DNA from: Tubiluchus corallicola
Taxonomy: Eukaryota > Priapulida > Priapulimorpha > Priapulimorphida > Tubiluchidae
DNA length: 64,000 bases
Reading direction: 5' to 3'
NCBI GenBank assembly: GCA_030141605.1
Contig: JAQGDQ010000313.1
Span: forward strand, 150,566 to 214,565
How positions within the stretch are numbered: position 1 is the first letter of the stretch; the number at the start of each line of letters is the position of its first letter. Shown in pieces: positions 1 to 20,183 of this stretch. The position numbers and the translations under genes are program-made. Below the pieces are notes generated by a model. The model made no database searches. It was not told the origin of the DNA and saw nothing but the letters and a program-made list of their open reading frames with translations.

Positions 1-189
1 TTACATTATAGTGTCATTCGTTTAGCAATTAGTATTATCAAAAATATTACTAATGGTGCTAAACCTAATAATTAATTGAATTTTAAAGCCAATTTTGAAT
101 TGAGAAAATGGGAAATACATAAAAGTTGGAACAACGCAGCCTGAATTCTGACCAGCTACAAGGGATAAACTTTGAGCTGTCATGATCGA

Positions 190-275
190 TAAAGAACGCA
201 CCAGTCTAGCTGTCATGGCGTCTAGCTTGTAAGCAGAAGATTGCTAGTTCAAATACAGGCTGTGTCCACTTTTTC
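190..275 (+). repeat. tRNA-like SINE relic in PADI intron
   Basis: The order is an A-box-like TAGCTGTCATGGCG (208-221), a variable-arm-like stretch and a B-box-like TAGTTCAAATAC (245-256). This is the layout of a degenerate tRNA-derived promoter. Nothing else is recognised in 1-457. Confidence 0.4.
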
Positions 276-457
276 ACAATTCATATTATTCAAGTTTTGA
301 TTTCAAAATTCAAATAATAGTAAATTTTGATCATCATTCGTTTAACAAGTTTACCTTGTTGCCCTGAACACCACAGTGCAAAAAATTTTAATAATGAATC
401 AACAAATCAGTATAATATAATATCATCAGAAAAAAATATTAGTAAGATTTGATATAC

Positions 458-6969
<6,512 letters not shown>

Positions 6970-7974
6970 GTTTACCACGTTCTTTCTGAAAATAAAAACC
7001 ATGTAATTTTAGCTACATAATTATTTTTCAGGGCTTTTCAAAGAATTTTAATTAATATAACAATACGGAGGTAATAAGTGATTAGTCTTTATAGAACGCC
7101 TACAATTGGTATGTCTAGCTTGATTTAGAAAAACTTTAGTTTTGACTTCATTGTGTCATTTATCAAATAGAAAGAACAATATCAAACAAGTATTCAGTTT
7201 CAAAACTCTTTGCTGTAATTATGAATAAAAATTATACACATACTGAATGAAATCGCCGAATGACTATACTTCAAACTCACAAACCAAAATTGATAATTGA
7301 ATTTTTACTAGGTCATAGCAATGAATTCAAACTAGGCGTCTGGTGACAATAACGATTATTTCAATAATAAAATCTATGTGCAGTTGTGCATGCAGGCATT
7401 ATCTAAAATACCAAGTGTGGCAGATTTGCCTATGGCTAGACGTAGGGGGTTAATGAACGACAGCGGCGTACAGAATAAGAATGTAATCAATTATTATAAG
7501 CTTTATTGTTCAATTCCTCATCAATGTAAGTAAATGTAAAAGAATAAAATGCAGCGGATCAGTGCTGCTAGCCTGCTTAATGCTTACCGTGAAATTCAGC
7601 AAGCATGTAACTATGCAAATCATTTACTTAAGAAATCAATCAAGCAATAATCAATCATAATCTGAAATTTTCGGCTCTAGGCACGATTGTAGGATTACGT
7701 TTGCAAAGAGGCCGATTCGAAATAACGGAGCTCTTTTGCACTTGAATGAAGTTTCTTTTAAACATGACAGATTAAAATTTGCTAAAAATCTAGACGTGCG
7801 TTATGGGCAGGCCAACGTCGCTTGAAATGCCAAGTCCTTGTTAGATGCACGTGATCCGCGCCACAGTTTTCTAATAGACATATCATCATAGACCTTAATT
7901 TAAATCATATGGAGAAACAAAAAATGAATCTTTTTACTTTATTTCACTTACATACGTGAAAGACTGTGTAAAGT

Positions 7975-8030
7975 TTAGCCAATAGATATACAGAATGTGA
8001 ACGTTTTGAGTTCGAATCCCAGCAGATGGT
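7975..8030 (+). repeat. tRNA-like relic
   Basis: GAGTTCGAATCCC near 8009-8021 is a near-ideal polymerase III B box. The upstream arm is degenerate, so this is more likely a SINE fragment than a working tRNA gene. Confidence 0.35.
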
Positions 8031-8065
8031 GAAATTTTTCAAACTTTCTATTATTTAACTTTGAC

Positions 8066-8260
8066 TTATTCGGCATGTTGTTGTGAATTATTTTTGCACA
8101 ATTTGACCACAGTTTTCCAACATTTAACGTAAGAACCTGTGCAATGTTGATGGTTGGCGGGACCGCAATCTTGCTTATAATAGGTAGAGCAAGACTTTGA
8201 ACCAGTAAAAGCGTTCTTGTCACATTCGGGTGGAAACAGCCAGAATACCGATGTCAGCAA
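8066..8260 (-). other. Cysteine-rich open frame, possible small exon or pseudogene
   Basis: The frame ends at a TAA and holds six cysteines at regular spacing: ECDKNAF, KSCSTYYKQDCGP, HQHCTGSYVKCWK, VKLCKN. The composition looks like a disulphide-rich secreted domain rather than random AT-rich DNA. There is no ATG, and the acceptor is unclear, the best AG being in GACAAG. I do not recognise the family. It could be a terminal exon of an unseen small gene, a decayed copy, or chance. Confidence 0.25.
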
Positions 8261-11200
8261 GTGTTAAACACGGCGATCCCATATCCATTCGCTGCTAACC
8301 ATTCTTAACTTCGGTCGTCAAGCACATGAACATTCTGCTGTTTGTATCGCCGCACAATAATTCACTTACTATTATATTATTGCAATTATTATTATAAAAC
8401 TAGTTTTACGTTTTAGTGGCGTAAGTTGTTGCTTTGATAAACTGGTAATAAAGTGAAAAACAGAAATCAGTGGAATTATATACATTTATACATTTATGTG
8501 TAGAAGCAGTTTGCTTAAATCAACACATACTTTATCGCATGAGGATTTTAAAAGAGGAGAAACGCGTACTTCAATCAGTAAAAACTAAACAGTAGAAAAT
8601 CTCGACAAGAAGGCTGGTTTAATTTTACCTGTAAAAGTTAATTGCTACCTTCAGGTGATGATCAAGGGTGACCCCAAGTTATACATTCATAAATTTTTAT
8701 TAATTTTAAAAGGGCTTACTGTGCTGCTGAATGTAGTTCCTCAGTTGTGCTAATGTAATTGCTACACCGAAATATGAAATTGCAGTACTATAATGACATT
8801 CCTATTGAGTTTACATGAAAAACAACCCTATAAAACCGCGCGATTTTTAAAAGTACATTGGCTTCTCAATAACAGTTTTATTAGACGGCTCCACGCTAAT
8901 ACTAGTAAGTTATTCTTAGAGTAACGACATCTAAGACAAGAAAGAGGAAGCATTGTAAGGTAATGCCCCTTTAACTTCAAATAATTTATTTAAATAAAAA
9001 ATAATTATAATTAATTAATGCTCCACGCTTGCAACTAAACGTCTTGTCTAAACAACATTTTTAAACTACAATAGCCTAACATAGCAAACATATAATTACA
9101 TTTTGTAAAAATTTCTATAACTATTTCATAATATAATTAATACATCTAAACGCAAATCTCGTTACACATCGTTAAGAATCTAAAAGTGGAAAGTGAAAGG
9201 TCCGAAACGTGTATTTCTACGGTAAGCTTAAACTTTTGTAACCACAAAAGCAAAACACCTTCCTCACAAAAACGAACTTGAAAACCACCAAGTGTAAAAC
9301 TGTCGTTTTTCGTGAGTACTATTTTCATGCAATATAAATATACCTTGTCCCACATTAAATCTGCTTATTGTTATAAAAAGCATAGTATAACGATTCGTTA
9401 TAAATCGGCCAAAACACAAAAATCACTTTTACTTCTATTATTAATGACCTAATTTGAAATTCTTGGATGTAGATACATGCGCCTGCATGAAATAATAATA
9501 GTTCACGTAACCCTATTCATCAGAAACATCAGTAGGAAAATTACTGTGACAATTTGTTTATAAATGTAGCAATTTTTAAGAATAATAAAAGAGCGAATTA
9601 GTTAATTGAATGCTCGCACGATAACTATGCGTGTTTGGATGCATGCATGCCTGTATCATGTTTATATCATGTTCACTACTGCATATTCAGCAAATTATTC
9701 ACAATTACTCTGTATAGTATATATGATTTATAAGAACACTTTATAATATGTTAATTAAAATGAACTTTTTGCCTCGTTAACTCACACTTAACTTACCACG
9801 GACATTATCTATATCCGTTTACGTGGTTACAAATGGAAGAACTAGTAATACAAGTAAGACTAGTGATATTACGTTTAGACTGTAGAGTCGTAAAAATGTG
9901 TAGCTGTTGATTTTTGCGCAAAAGACCTTTATGCGAATAATTGTTGTCCAAAGTGATGAGTACGATAGAGAATATGGATACCTATTTTTTAATTACACTG
10001 AAAGCAATCAACAGTAAGTTTTATACATATGTGTATAAGTTAGCTTCCGTAAGTTAACTCAGTAATGAAGTGGTTTTATAGAGAGTTATTATTGGGATAA
10101 GTATATGAAAACAAAATGAGCTGTCATAATCGCCACTTTTAATGTGAGACTAGTGATCGCATTGATTTCACTGAGCATGTTGAACTTGATAATGTGTCTG
10201 ACGAAAATGTAGTAAAAAGTGATGTTATGGGGAAAGCATATCCAAAATGATTGTTTGCTGAATGTTAGTACTGTATGTATCAATTGGCACTTTAACATAG
10301 TATACTACTAATCATTTTTTGCACATTTAAGCCATTTAACTGCACTACAGAATTTACAAAGACATAGCTATGACCGACTATACTACAGTACCAATTGAAA
10401 ACTTTCATTCTAGGACGTTTAAGAAGTGACAGGAGTCAATATATTTATTTGAACAAATAGACGGGACATATGGCATAGCATATTTACCAGATTACAAGTT
10501 GCTGTCTGTTGGGAATTATACGTGTCATATTTTGACTATAAAGGAGAGCAGTTGATTAAAGTAATGATAATATAATGCCACCAACTTCTAATAATTATAA
10601 GGTATCACGGGTCTCATACGCCAGAAAGTGGTATAACAAATGAAACGTACCTGTAATCAGTGATGCTATCAATATAACTGAATTCGAAACGGCACATTAA
10701 AATGAGAATGGTAGTATTTATAATCAATTTTTAGACATTATAATCGCTACATGACCAGAAGTGGAAAAGAAAGAACAAAGGTTTCTGGACCAAGCTGGGT
10801 GGCTTATGCTCTGTAACCCTATAGCTTTTAAAAACATTTTTAACAAATTAGACAGATATATACTTCGATGATAAAGACGATATTATATCATAGGACATTC
10901 AGGTTCAATGTATCAGGCTGTCTAATTATTTTGAAACATAAAGAACTTTTGCTAATGTTTTTGTAATGTATTTTTAAAAACATTTAAACTGTAGACTATT
11001 TTTTAATATCGCGAATTTACAGAAATTGGCATAATCTAAAGCTGATGCTTATAAGAGTTTCTCGTGCTGTTTTCTTTTAATAAATAAAAGTGAGCAAACA
11101 TTTTCTATAGTTTACCTGTTAGACAATTTTATTATAACAGTATTTGATAACCGCAACTCGCTAAACTAGTAAATTTCCGTGCGTCATGGTAATCCTTTGA

Positions 11201-11852
11201 AATCGCGAGCCCGATATTAAAAAAGTTGGCCTTGACATTCTCTTGAAAAACACCAAACCTAACATCACTTTTGTCTTCTATTGTGAATGTGAGCATTTAA
11301 CAGTGTTTATATGTGCACTCTCCCATGTTTTACGATAAACGCTAAGAGAATGAAAACCTCGACAATCGTGCTGGTTCTTCAAAGAAATTAAGTGTCAAGG
11401 TAGCAGGGTGTGCCGTTGTGCAAATTTTTGCTTCTTTCATGGTTGTTACATAATATTGTTGGTCAATGTTTCTGTCGCCAAACTGGAAAAAACACTTTAC
11501 AACACAGATATGGGACTTAGTAAGCTATTACCGTCTAAAATGATGTTTAAAGAAAGATTGTGGATGTCAAGGTGTGCCCTTTTAAAAACGTCTAACGGAT
11601 AAGCCATTAATGTTGCGAAGTATTTTCATGGGTTAAAAGGGCTTAGAACAAACGCTGATTCCTTGTGTAAGCTAAGGAGTTTTCAAGGAATCTTTGCTAA
11701 GCAGAAAATTTATCAAGTAGGCACGAACTTAGTGGAAAATAACACAACATTTTTCCTTCGTCATTCACAAAGGTGAGTTTAAATTCGGCAAAACTACCAA
11801 AGCACTGCTTATAATTACTTCGTTAATTGCTATCACCTTGCCTACAAAATCA

Positions 11853-11988
<136 letters not shown>

Positions 11989-12351
11989 GTTAAAGATTAC
12001 TAAAATAACTGTTCTTAGTGTTCTCACGTTCGTCGCAACTGTTACGCCAATCTAATTGTAAATGTTCTTAATGAACGGAGGTAAAAAGTACTATAACTGC
12101 AATAGCTGTGGCTCTATATTTCCGCGTTATCTGAACGGCGTAGCAAGCAAAGTACGTTACAACCCATACATGCTGGTATAATGTAGCAAGTACTGCTTCG
12201 ATGGCGCACAGATGCCTATATAACCGCTTCTCTCGAGAATTAGTTAATTCAAAATCGATTAATTTATTGAAGATGGATCCTCCACATATCTGCTGATTGT
12301 AGGGAATGGTTTTACACCTCAAGTAAAGTCAAAATAATAACGACCTTCAGA

Positions 12352-12435
12352 CCAGACGGACTCGTGGTAACGCGTCCGCATTCCGTTTTGGGAGGTCATG
12401 AGTTCGCTACTTCGGCCGGGTATTTTCAGACCCCT
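12352..12435 (+). repeat. tRNA-like SINE relic
   Basis: GACTCGTGGTAACGCGTCCG (A-box-like) is followed by GGTCATGAGTTCGCTACTTC (B-box-like). The spacing and the GC content, higher than the flanks, fit a tRNA-derived SINE head. Confidence 0.45.
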
Positions 12436-13944
12436 AAAAAGCTACTTGAAGTTACCCACATAAAACAGAGATATTGAATTTTTGTTTACAAACAGCCAAA
12501 ATCTCATTAATAATAACAAGAATTCTGCATGTGGTTAATTCTGCTGATGGAAAATCATTTATTCAATAATATGTGTGCAGTATTTTTAACATGCACTGTT
12601 CAAATATCAGCTAAAAATGTAAGTATCCACCCGGCCTGCAAGGTTTGACAAAATGTCGCCTCTGTTGTGTATTATCGTTAGATTACATACATTATCACAG
12701 TTAATTACGAATTATACGTATCATTTATTTCTAAGACGCCTGCCCCTAGAAATAATCAATTTTAAATCTGGGTAATTATGTCACTGTGTATTACAGGTAA
12801 ACCGATTTTTACTAAAAGAACTCAATAAAGCGCTGTTTGTACAACCGCTAAGCACAGCTGGTTATTTAATTATCTTCAACAAGCTAATTGAAAGATTAAT
12901 AAATAATTTCTGTGAATCTGTTATTTTGTGGCTCAACGTATTAACTTTAGGATTTGCCGCAATTTTGCTTCAAAATGCATGAAACCAACTATAAGTACGA
13001 AGGAAAAAGACAACTAAAATTAACAACATAACAGTCAATATGTGTAAATAACATGGCAACATTACAAAATAAGGTAGCACACTAGATACTGTATTTATAG
13101 GACAATCCATGTTACGTAACTGCGGGATTAAAACAAGAAACCAGAACTAGTAATTGTAGACTTGTTAGCAGCCTGCGAAATAAGCAACTCGACCAAGAAT
13201 ACAAATTAAAAAGATGAAAAGAAAACAATAATAGAATAGTAATAGAAAGCAATAGCAATAAAGTTGTGTACATGCTGCAGACATGAATAATACTAGTAGC
13301 CTTACGAAGGAAGCACAAAGCCTCAGCAGTTATTGGTGTTGTAACCATTATGCTTCATTTACTAATCAAATAGAAAGTAACAACGACGCCCGCAGCAATA
13401 GCAGCAGCGACAACGACGATTACCGATATCGTCGCTGCCAGAACAGCAAAACCGCAACAGCAACAATTAACTGCAACAACAATGACAACAACATATGAAT
13501 TCTATTATTTGCGGTATACTGTAAGACCTACTCAGATTAAGTTGAATTGATGTTTAATTAATAATGAAACTGCCAATATATTCAAGTAACTCAATTATTG
13601 CTGCAAGCGTAATTTTGTACCAGCTGACTACAAAATCACCAAATAAGGACCCTCAATCAGCCTGATCGCGTAACATAATAACGTACCTGGTTAGGAATTA
13701 TAGTTCTTACATCTTTAATCTTCTTAGCGATAATCTACGGCACAAAATTCCAGATTTCCAAAATTGTTTCTTTATGTTTAACCCAGCATGTAAATCAGAA
13801 TCAAAAATAGCTTTGCAGGCTACTAATGGCATGTTTCTTTAATGAGTCAATTTATATAAATCTCCCATTGGTAACTGTTACATGGATATAAATAAATTCA
13901 GGGTAAATAGTTTCATTATATTGTGCAAACACGCAAAAGCTCAG

Positions 13945-14015
13945 CTTTGATACAGGTCTTACGGTGCTGAAACCGGACGAAAAGCTCATTCAAATCCCGC
14001 GAATTCGCAAAAAAT
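13945..14015 (+). repeat. tRNA-like relic
   Basis: GCTCATTCAAATCCCGCG carries a B-box-like core after a stretch resembling a D arm (GGTCTTACGGTGCTG). Confidence 0.3.
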
Positions 14016-17000
14016 CTTATTGCCCCTTGTCTATACTGCAGACTTGCGCTCAGACAATATTTCTATCAGTAATATCCTCTAAAGTAAGACACTGAACCAT
14101 CAGAAGTGTCTTATTCACGTGTCTTGGTAACGTTCAAATGCGCATGCATGTACATTCTTCATGGATAAGAAAACTGCGAAGCTAAGCCCGCAGAGGTACG
14201 ACCTTCATCAACAAGGTAAAAGTATGGCAGCAGTATAGCATGTAAATCACGGTTGCATCACCTACCCATTTACTGACCAGGCTTAGCATTGGTTAATTTT
14301 AATTGCTTAATGTGGTGTTGTGTAAGCATTACCCGCTGAGTAAGTATTGCCTCCTTTGGCTGCTCGGTGTTTGGTTACTTAGATACACATTTGGTTGCTA
14401 AGTGCCTAAATTCCCCACCATATTTTTCCTTCTTTTTTATTAGACTCCATTGTAATTGAAACAAACCGGAAACGTTTAAACATGTAAATAAAGCAAGAAA
14501 CTGCATTTATCTATAATCTTGTGTGATTGACATCTGCTTTTTCCTAATCAAGATCAAATCACGGATCAACTATGCGCTACAAATTATATAATAACCCTAA
14601 CTTTGTTTCTTTATTATATGTTATTGTCAAATCAGTTTCATCACATGAAAGCTTTTATTATGTTATTTCATGTATTATAATCCCCGCAGGACGCCTTCCG
14701 CCTAACTTATTTTTCTATCTCTCTTTCCATCTACTCACATCACGTCTCTGACAGGTACGCCTGCAGAAAATATACAAACTCGTTAACGTCTGTCATTAAA
14801 ATGTGACCTTATATTGTTAAACCTATCGATCTGGGTTAGCAGATAACTGGTGTGTTCTTACTAAACAATACCTTTTATCTGTATACATCTTGGCGAAGAC
14901 TTTAACTGAAGAAAATCCACATAATTATGGCGGATCTACGTTCTCTGGTTGCACTAATGCCAAATATTTGGATTTGTTTTCGCCCTCAGCTCATTTCTGT
15001 TTAAAAACTCAATTCTACATGTTTCTAAGCTGGCTCACCATCTGCTTTTTCCCACGTGGATATATTACTGTTTTGCTCATTTTGCTTTCTTTTTTAGGTC
15101 CTAGGATCTAGGCTGCAAATTTTGCATGGATTGGATGCTCTCTAAATTGGTTTCTATAGGCTTAGAAGTGAATTTCCACTCAAATCGGTTGCAAAACTGG
15201 ACGTATGCACTAACGCCAAGGATGATTCTTACAAAAGATTGAGATAAAATGTTTTCAACATGAAAATAACGTTGAAAATATACGAAGGACAAGGTTCGTG
15301 AGAGGAATACGTTTTTTGGGAAACTAATCAGTTAGCGACACGTGTGATCGTTTTGCGTGGCCTATAAGCCATAACAAACGAAGTTTATTCGTATTTTCGG
15401 TTGTCGCTTTAAAACTACTCTAAACTAACGAGTATTTAAGTCATTTTACCATCACCTTACACGTCTTTTTTATTACACAACCAACAGAAAAATGTTTTTG
15501 CTACCTTAAATACCCATAAATTGTGAAGTCCTGGGACTTATTTTGCCTCTGACCTTTTACTAAAAATTATTTGCCAGAAAGAGCTTCCTTGCTAACTACA
15601 ATCTCAGTCTCTTCAAGAAAACAGCAATAGATATCACTACAAATGGGCTAAGAGAATTCAGACATTGTGGACTTGCATTACTGTTATTATTTTTCATCTT
15701 AACAACACTGCTTGACTGTCGCTCTTCACCTTTAGCCACAGCCACCTTCTTGTTTTTAGGCGATTTGTATAACTTGTATGTCTTGTCTGTAAAAACATTA
15801 ATCTGTTTTTGGATATGAGGAATTAATCAAGGATATAATATGAAAACTGGATATGTTAATCTACATAAAATAAGTTTTGGCATTACCTTAAGCAGGTTTA
15901 AGTTTAGTTTTTCTCTCTTTATATAGGCCTACATACTCAAGTTTTCTTCCTGACCAGTAATGCAAAAGCCGTACACAGTGTTAACGTAAAAGCAAATGTA
16001 TCTTAAATTGAAAGTGTGCTAATTACCAACGATTAGTGAAAGCAAGTTTATCCAAATAACACGAAATTGTACTGGATAAAATGTGGAACACACAAGGAAC
16101 GGTTTTGTCAATGTTCTTCGCAAATCAAACAATTCGCTTTATTTTAAGTGTAGGTTAAGAGCAAAAAGTAAGAAACTGAATGGCTTTAGTTAACATTAAC
16201 GTTTGCCAATGCTCAAACTAAGCTTACCTGCGAAATTTAGGACAAGTTTTACTGAGATGTGACCTGTAGCCTACTTAAGTTGTTACATTCACTTTTAAAG
16301 TTGTAAATGTATTGCATAGTAGACGATAATGGTTTAGCTAAACGGCACATAGGTGTATCTACGGCTTGGGTGTTAAACATTGTACATGAGAGAAAATGTA
16401 ATGAAGTCCTAACAATAACAAGAGCAGCAGCAACTGCTAGAAATAGCAGTAATAGCGGCAGTAGCAGTAGTAACACGAAGATGACGCGCAAAGCAGGTAT
16501 CAAAAATGACGACAAGAACGATAACAACCTCATCAATAAAACCACAATGACAACTTTGTTGGTCTATAATACAATATTTAAAAATACATTTTTCTGTTAA
16601 TCTTATTTATTAGCACTTTTCTGCTCGTTTCGCATACGAAAATCTGTAATCTATTAAAAGTTTCTTTAAGAGGGGAGAAATATCTCAAGTTTTTCTCGAT
16701 TCCGCATTCTAAATACGTAAGAAGTATGCAGTGCAAAAGCGAAAACAAATTGCATTGCATGTAGGTTTACTGTATTTACCACATGCATTGCAGGTAGGAC
16801 TATCTATTGCCGTTTTAAAATTGATTTTTTTATTTCAGTGTATAACTGTTGTTTTTATTCCTTGGTAATACATCGGTAAACTAATAAATGGCATTCTTAC
16901 TGACTAGATCTGATAACGGAGTATTAACTGATTATATATCACCATCACCGAACGCTGAAAGCTAATAGACATATACTGCTGGTACGAAACACGTCGGGGA

Positions 17001-17534
17001 TCGAGTTTTTAAAACGTCGCTCAAAAAAAATGTTATGATTGCGCAAAATGAGATATCTCTGGTATCTATCAAGTTATAGGCTTTCTTAAAAACAGTTTCA
17101 TTTTACGCCATAACAAGCAAACAAGTTTATAGTCAAATTAAAACATAAAATAATGTCCAGTTTTATTTCTACTTTACCGCGACGTGGACTATTATGACGG
17201 ATGTAACTTATGAACCCTTGCTATATCATAGCACGCAGCCCCATGCAAGAACAAAGTATGTTCGCTTTTTGCAAGAGAAAAGTAGTCACACGATAGAATG
17301 TCCTCTCTAGATAAACACAAAGTGTATAGACGTTTGACAACGTGTTTTCCGAGCTTTAACCAACTTTGTCATTAAGGGCAATAAATAAGTTATTTAAACC
17401 AGTGAGGGTGAGAATTATCTAAACTCATATGCCGTACTTGGCAGCTGATTGCGCTATATAGACGTTAGATATCCAAATCATCCAAAATGTAAATCTGGGA
17501 TGTTATAGTCATGGAAACTAATCTTATTATGTAA

Positions 17535-17600
17535 TAGAGCATATGGGTATAATATATACACTGGTGCAGTCTCGGGTTCAAATCTTGCATTATGTCACAG
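17535..17600 (+). repeat. tRNA-like relic
   Basis: CTCGGGTTCAAATCTTGC is a good B-box and T-loop match. The A box is weak. Confidence 0.35.
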
Positions 17601-18383
17601 GCATTCTAAACAAATAAACTGATTAAACACCAAAATCATAGTTCATTTTTTCAAAACTTTTAACCTTTGTCTAAAACAACAAATCTAGATCTTTAACATT
17701 AATGAAGAAACCATTTTTGCACAAAGCGAAAAACTTGCAAAAGTAAAAATAACAACGCCGACAATGGAAATGCATGCGGTTAGTATTACGTAATTGGCAT
17801 CTTCAACTCATTATCTATGCACTAATATGAAAAAAACAATGAAAATTAAATACAACAACAACGTACCAGCTGCTGTCACTTAAGTAAAAAACATGTTGTC
17901 ATTAGATTCAGTTAAAACAAAAGAGGTTTGAGTAGATGTAGGCTACTTAGGATATTTTCAGTGATGAAACTTCTTGTTTTGCGAAATATAACGAAAATAA
18001 ATGCCCTTTATTATGAACTTTAGTCACTGTACCGACCTATCATTTACAAAATATAGCTTCTATAAAATACAAATCCGGGATGCATTGTGCTATTTGCATT
18101 CCGTCTACAACTTATTAGCAGGTTTAAAACACTCACACTGAACTTGGGTATAAATAAAAATGCATAATCAATCTTGTCAAAGAACTAAAGTGATAGAATT
18201 AACTTACTTGCTAGCAGTGTACAACTGAACTATGCGGAAGAATGGGTTAAGTCGAAATTCAAATTCCAAATTGATTTCCTATTGTCGCCGATGTTTCGGA
18301 CAATAACAGGTCTTTGGTGTCCGACACTGGTCAGCAGAATCCGGCTAATGACAATTAAATGCCAGTTTTTGTTCGCTATTTAC

Positions 18384-18540
18384 CTGCTGATTGAAGCTCG
18401 TCGACCCTCCACAAGACAAGTATTCAGGTAAAAATAGGCAAAATCCACTATGCGATTTCTCTTGGCATTGACGGCAGTCCAGTGTCAGCTCTGCTGGCCC
18501 TTTGGCCTCTCCGTAAAACGCTGGTCCGCGGGGACCCAAG
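18384..18540 (-). other. Possible 5' non-coding exon
   Basis: This is a GC-richer island in AT-rich DNA, open for 64 codons on the minus strand, ending in CAATCAGCAG before a strong donor GTAAAT. Joined to PADI exon 1 its long frame would not be the PADI frame, so it could only be untranslated leader or an upstream frame. It could also belong to an unseen gene. The right boundary is not defined. Confidence 0.25.
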
Positions 18541-18828
18541 AGAAACCGAATTTAACAGGCGAAGGTCGGTGGATACTATGGCAAGCAATGATAAATAGTT
18601 TATCGAGGGTGTAGAGTCGTGTGGCTATCTAGGTGAACGGCCTACTAACGAAGCAAGCGTTCGCACGTGCATGAACCAAACGTTTCGCTTCACTAAGAAT
18701 TCAAATCGTTATGTTTTAAGGTAAGAAAATCTCACCTTGTCTTTTAAATTAATAAAATTAATAATTTAGCTGTAAATAAACAATTGGGTTTCACGTGTTG
18801 GTTAATTTGTTTGTGCTTTTTCAATGTA

Positions 18829-18992
18829 AAGATCTATAAGTTTTCATTCGCTTCAGTTGGTTTACAATAATTTTTTATGCATGTATGTCAACAGCCTACA
18901 TAATTATGCAGTGCAGCAGAGGTGTTGCCATCTATTGACAAGGAAAAATTATTGTGCTTTAATCCAGACCTCTTTACAGCAAGTTATGAATT
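18829..18992 (+). repeat. Dispersed repeat, copy A (164 bp)
   Basis: It shares order and spacing with 20184-20347. Common blocks include CATAAG/TATAAG, TTTCATTCGCTT, GTTGCCATCTATTGA, ATTGTG and AAGTTATGAATT. It ends exactly where the palindrome at 18992 begins. Confidence 0.65.
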
Positions 18993-19077
18993 TATTTACA
19001 TGCTGATGGATACCGACTAACAAGAAGAGTTATGCATAACTCTTCTTGTTAGTCAGTATCCCTCGCCATGTAAATAA
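18992..19077. mobile_element. Palindromic fold-back element (86 bp)
   Basis: Two 43-base arms meet at ATGCAT (19032-19037). The inner 19 bases of each arm, GACTAACAAGAAGAGTTATG and its complement, are perfect, and about 4 mismatches fall in the outer part. There is no spacer and no coding capacity. It resembles a fold-back MITE. Confidence 0.7.
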
Positions 19078-19929
19078 CGTTTTAGAGATCATTCTGCATC
19101 ATACTGTAAGATAATAGTAGTCTATAATCAAAGCAGATTAAATAAAGCAAATAAAATTAAAATTCCAGATGTTTATATGTTTAAGTTTTCGAAAATAGCA
19201 ATCTATCAAGTGATTAAGAGTTACCAAACAAAAGGTATTTGTACATAATGCAGGCTTGATCAAGAAATTCCAGCTGCTGCATGACGATAAGTATAGTATC
19301 TGAAACCACTTATGAAGCAATGTATTATTTATTTAATGCATTGATGATTTCTCATAATTCTGCTTTGGACGCGCTGTCAATCATAGTTACGCTCGGAAAG
19401 AACTGACTATTTGTAAATAATAGTCATGTTATGAAATATGTTCATCTACACTTCATGATCTTGTTCCATGATTTTGGCACGATCTGTTCAGCTCAAACAG
19501 CTGAAAAAATTCTAGTTGCCAGCATTAAATGAAATTTAAGTACTCGGATTCATTACTGATGAAATTAAAAATATGCTATTAACACCGTTAATTAATTAGT
19601 AATATTATGTTCCTACTAGTTTAATTTATAATTAATTATTAATATTTATTTGTTAGCGTATAAAAATCTAATCCAGATTTTGAGCGATTTCATTTAGTGT
19701 TTATAGCTATCGACATTTTTCATCACTGACCAGGTAATATAAACGGATGGGTGATCGCAAGGAAATCCTTTTGGGACCGGAAGTTTCATCAGGTATACTT
19801 TCTCCAAGTTATACACCTCGACGAGTGAGGATATACTGGTACTCGAACGTCAGCTGGAATGTTTTATCTTAGCAAATTGTGCTGATCCACATTAAATAGA
19901 CCTATGCAAAGCACTGAGCCGTTCTGGTA

Positions 19930-20105
19930 TTGATAACTTTATTTGCTAATTTGTTTGTGTGCTTGCTATCCTTGAGTGTTTGTTCTTTGTTTAAATGCTT
20001 GCTCACTTGTTGTATACGTACGTACATACGTTTGTTTGTTTACGCTCTTGAGGATTGTATGCTTGCTTCTTTGCTTGATTCATTTAATTTTTTGCTTGTT
20101 TGTCA
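19930..20105 (+). repeat. Degenerate TTTG/GCTT simple repeat
   Basis: The sequence consists of TTTGTTTG, TGCTTGCT and ACGTACGTACATACG variants. Leucine/cysteine-rich open frames through it are artefacts. Confidence 0.55.
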
Positions 20106-20183
20106 GTTGGATAATTAGCATCAAATCATGCGTTTCACACAAAGAAACACGTCTTCGCCTTCAGTTTATGTATCTTGACGACT

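Larger units (their letters stand above)
11989..18383. other. Non-coding interval, no gene recognised
   Basis: This interval contains the two tRNA-like relics at 12.4 and 14.0 kb, one at 17.5 kb, and degenerate CAG/CAA-type triplets near 13380-13490 and 16420-16530. Open frames through the triplet stretches are low-complexity artefacts. Confidence 0.5.

Noticed and set aside
22-216. Possible further PADI exon at the left edge
   Set aside because: The translation lacks the expected start of the PADI catalytic domain, and no splice pair fits the phase.
190-260. A functional tRNA gene
   Set aside because: Only the promoter-like boxes are present. Acceptor and anticodon stems do not pair, so a relic is more likely.
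13112-13498. Opposed frames rich in Ser/Asn and Leu near 13.3 kb
   Set aside because: Both follow a degenerate CAA/AGC triplet stretch. No splice sites or homology.
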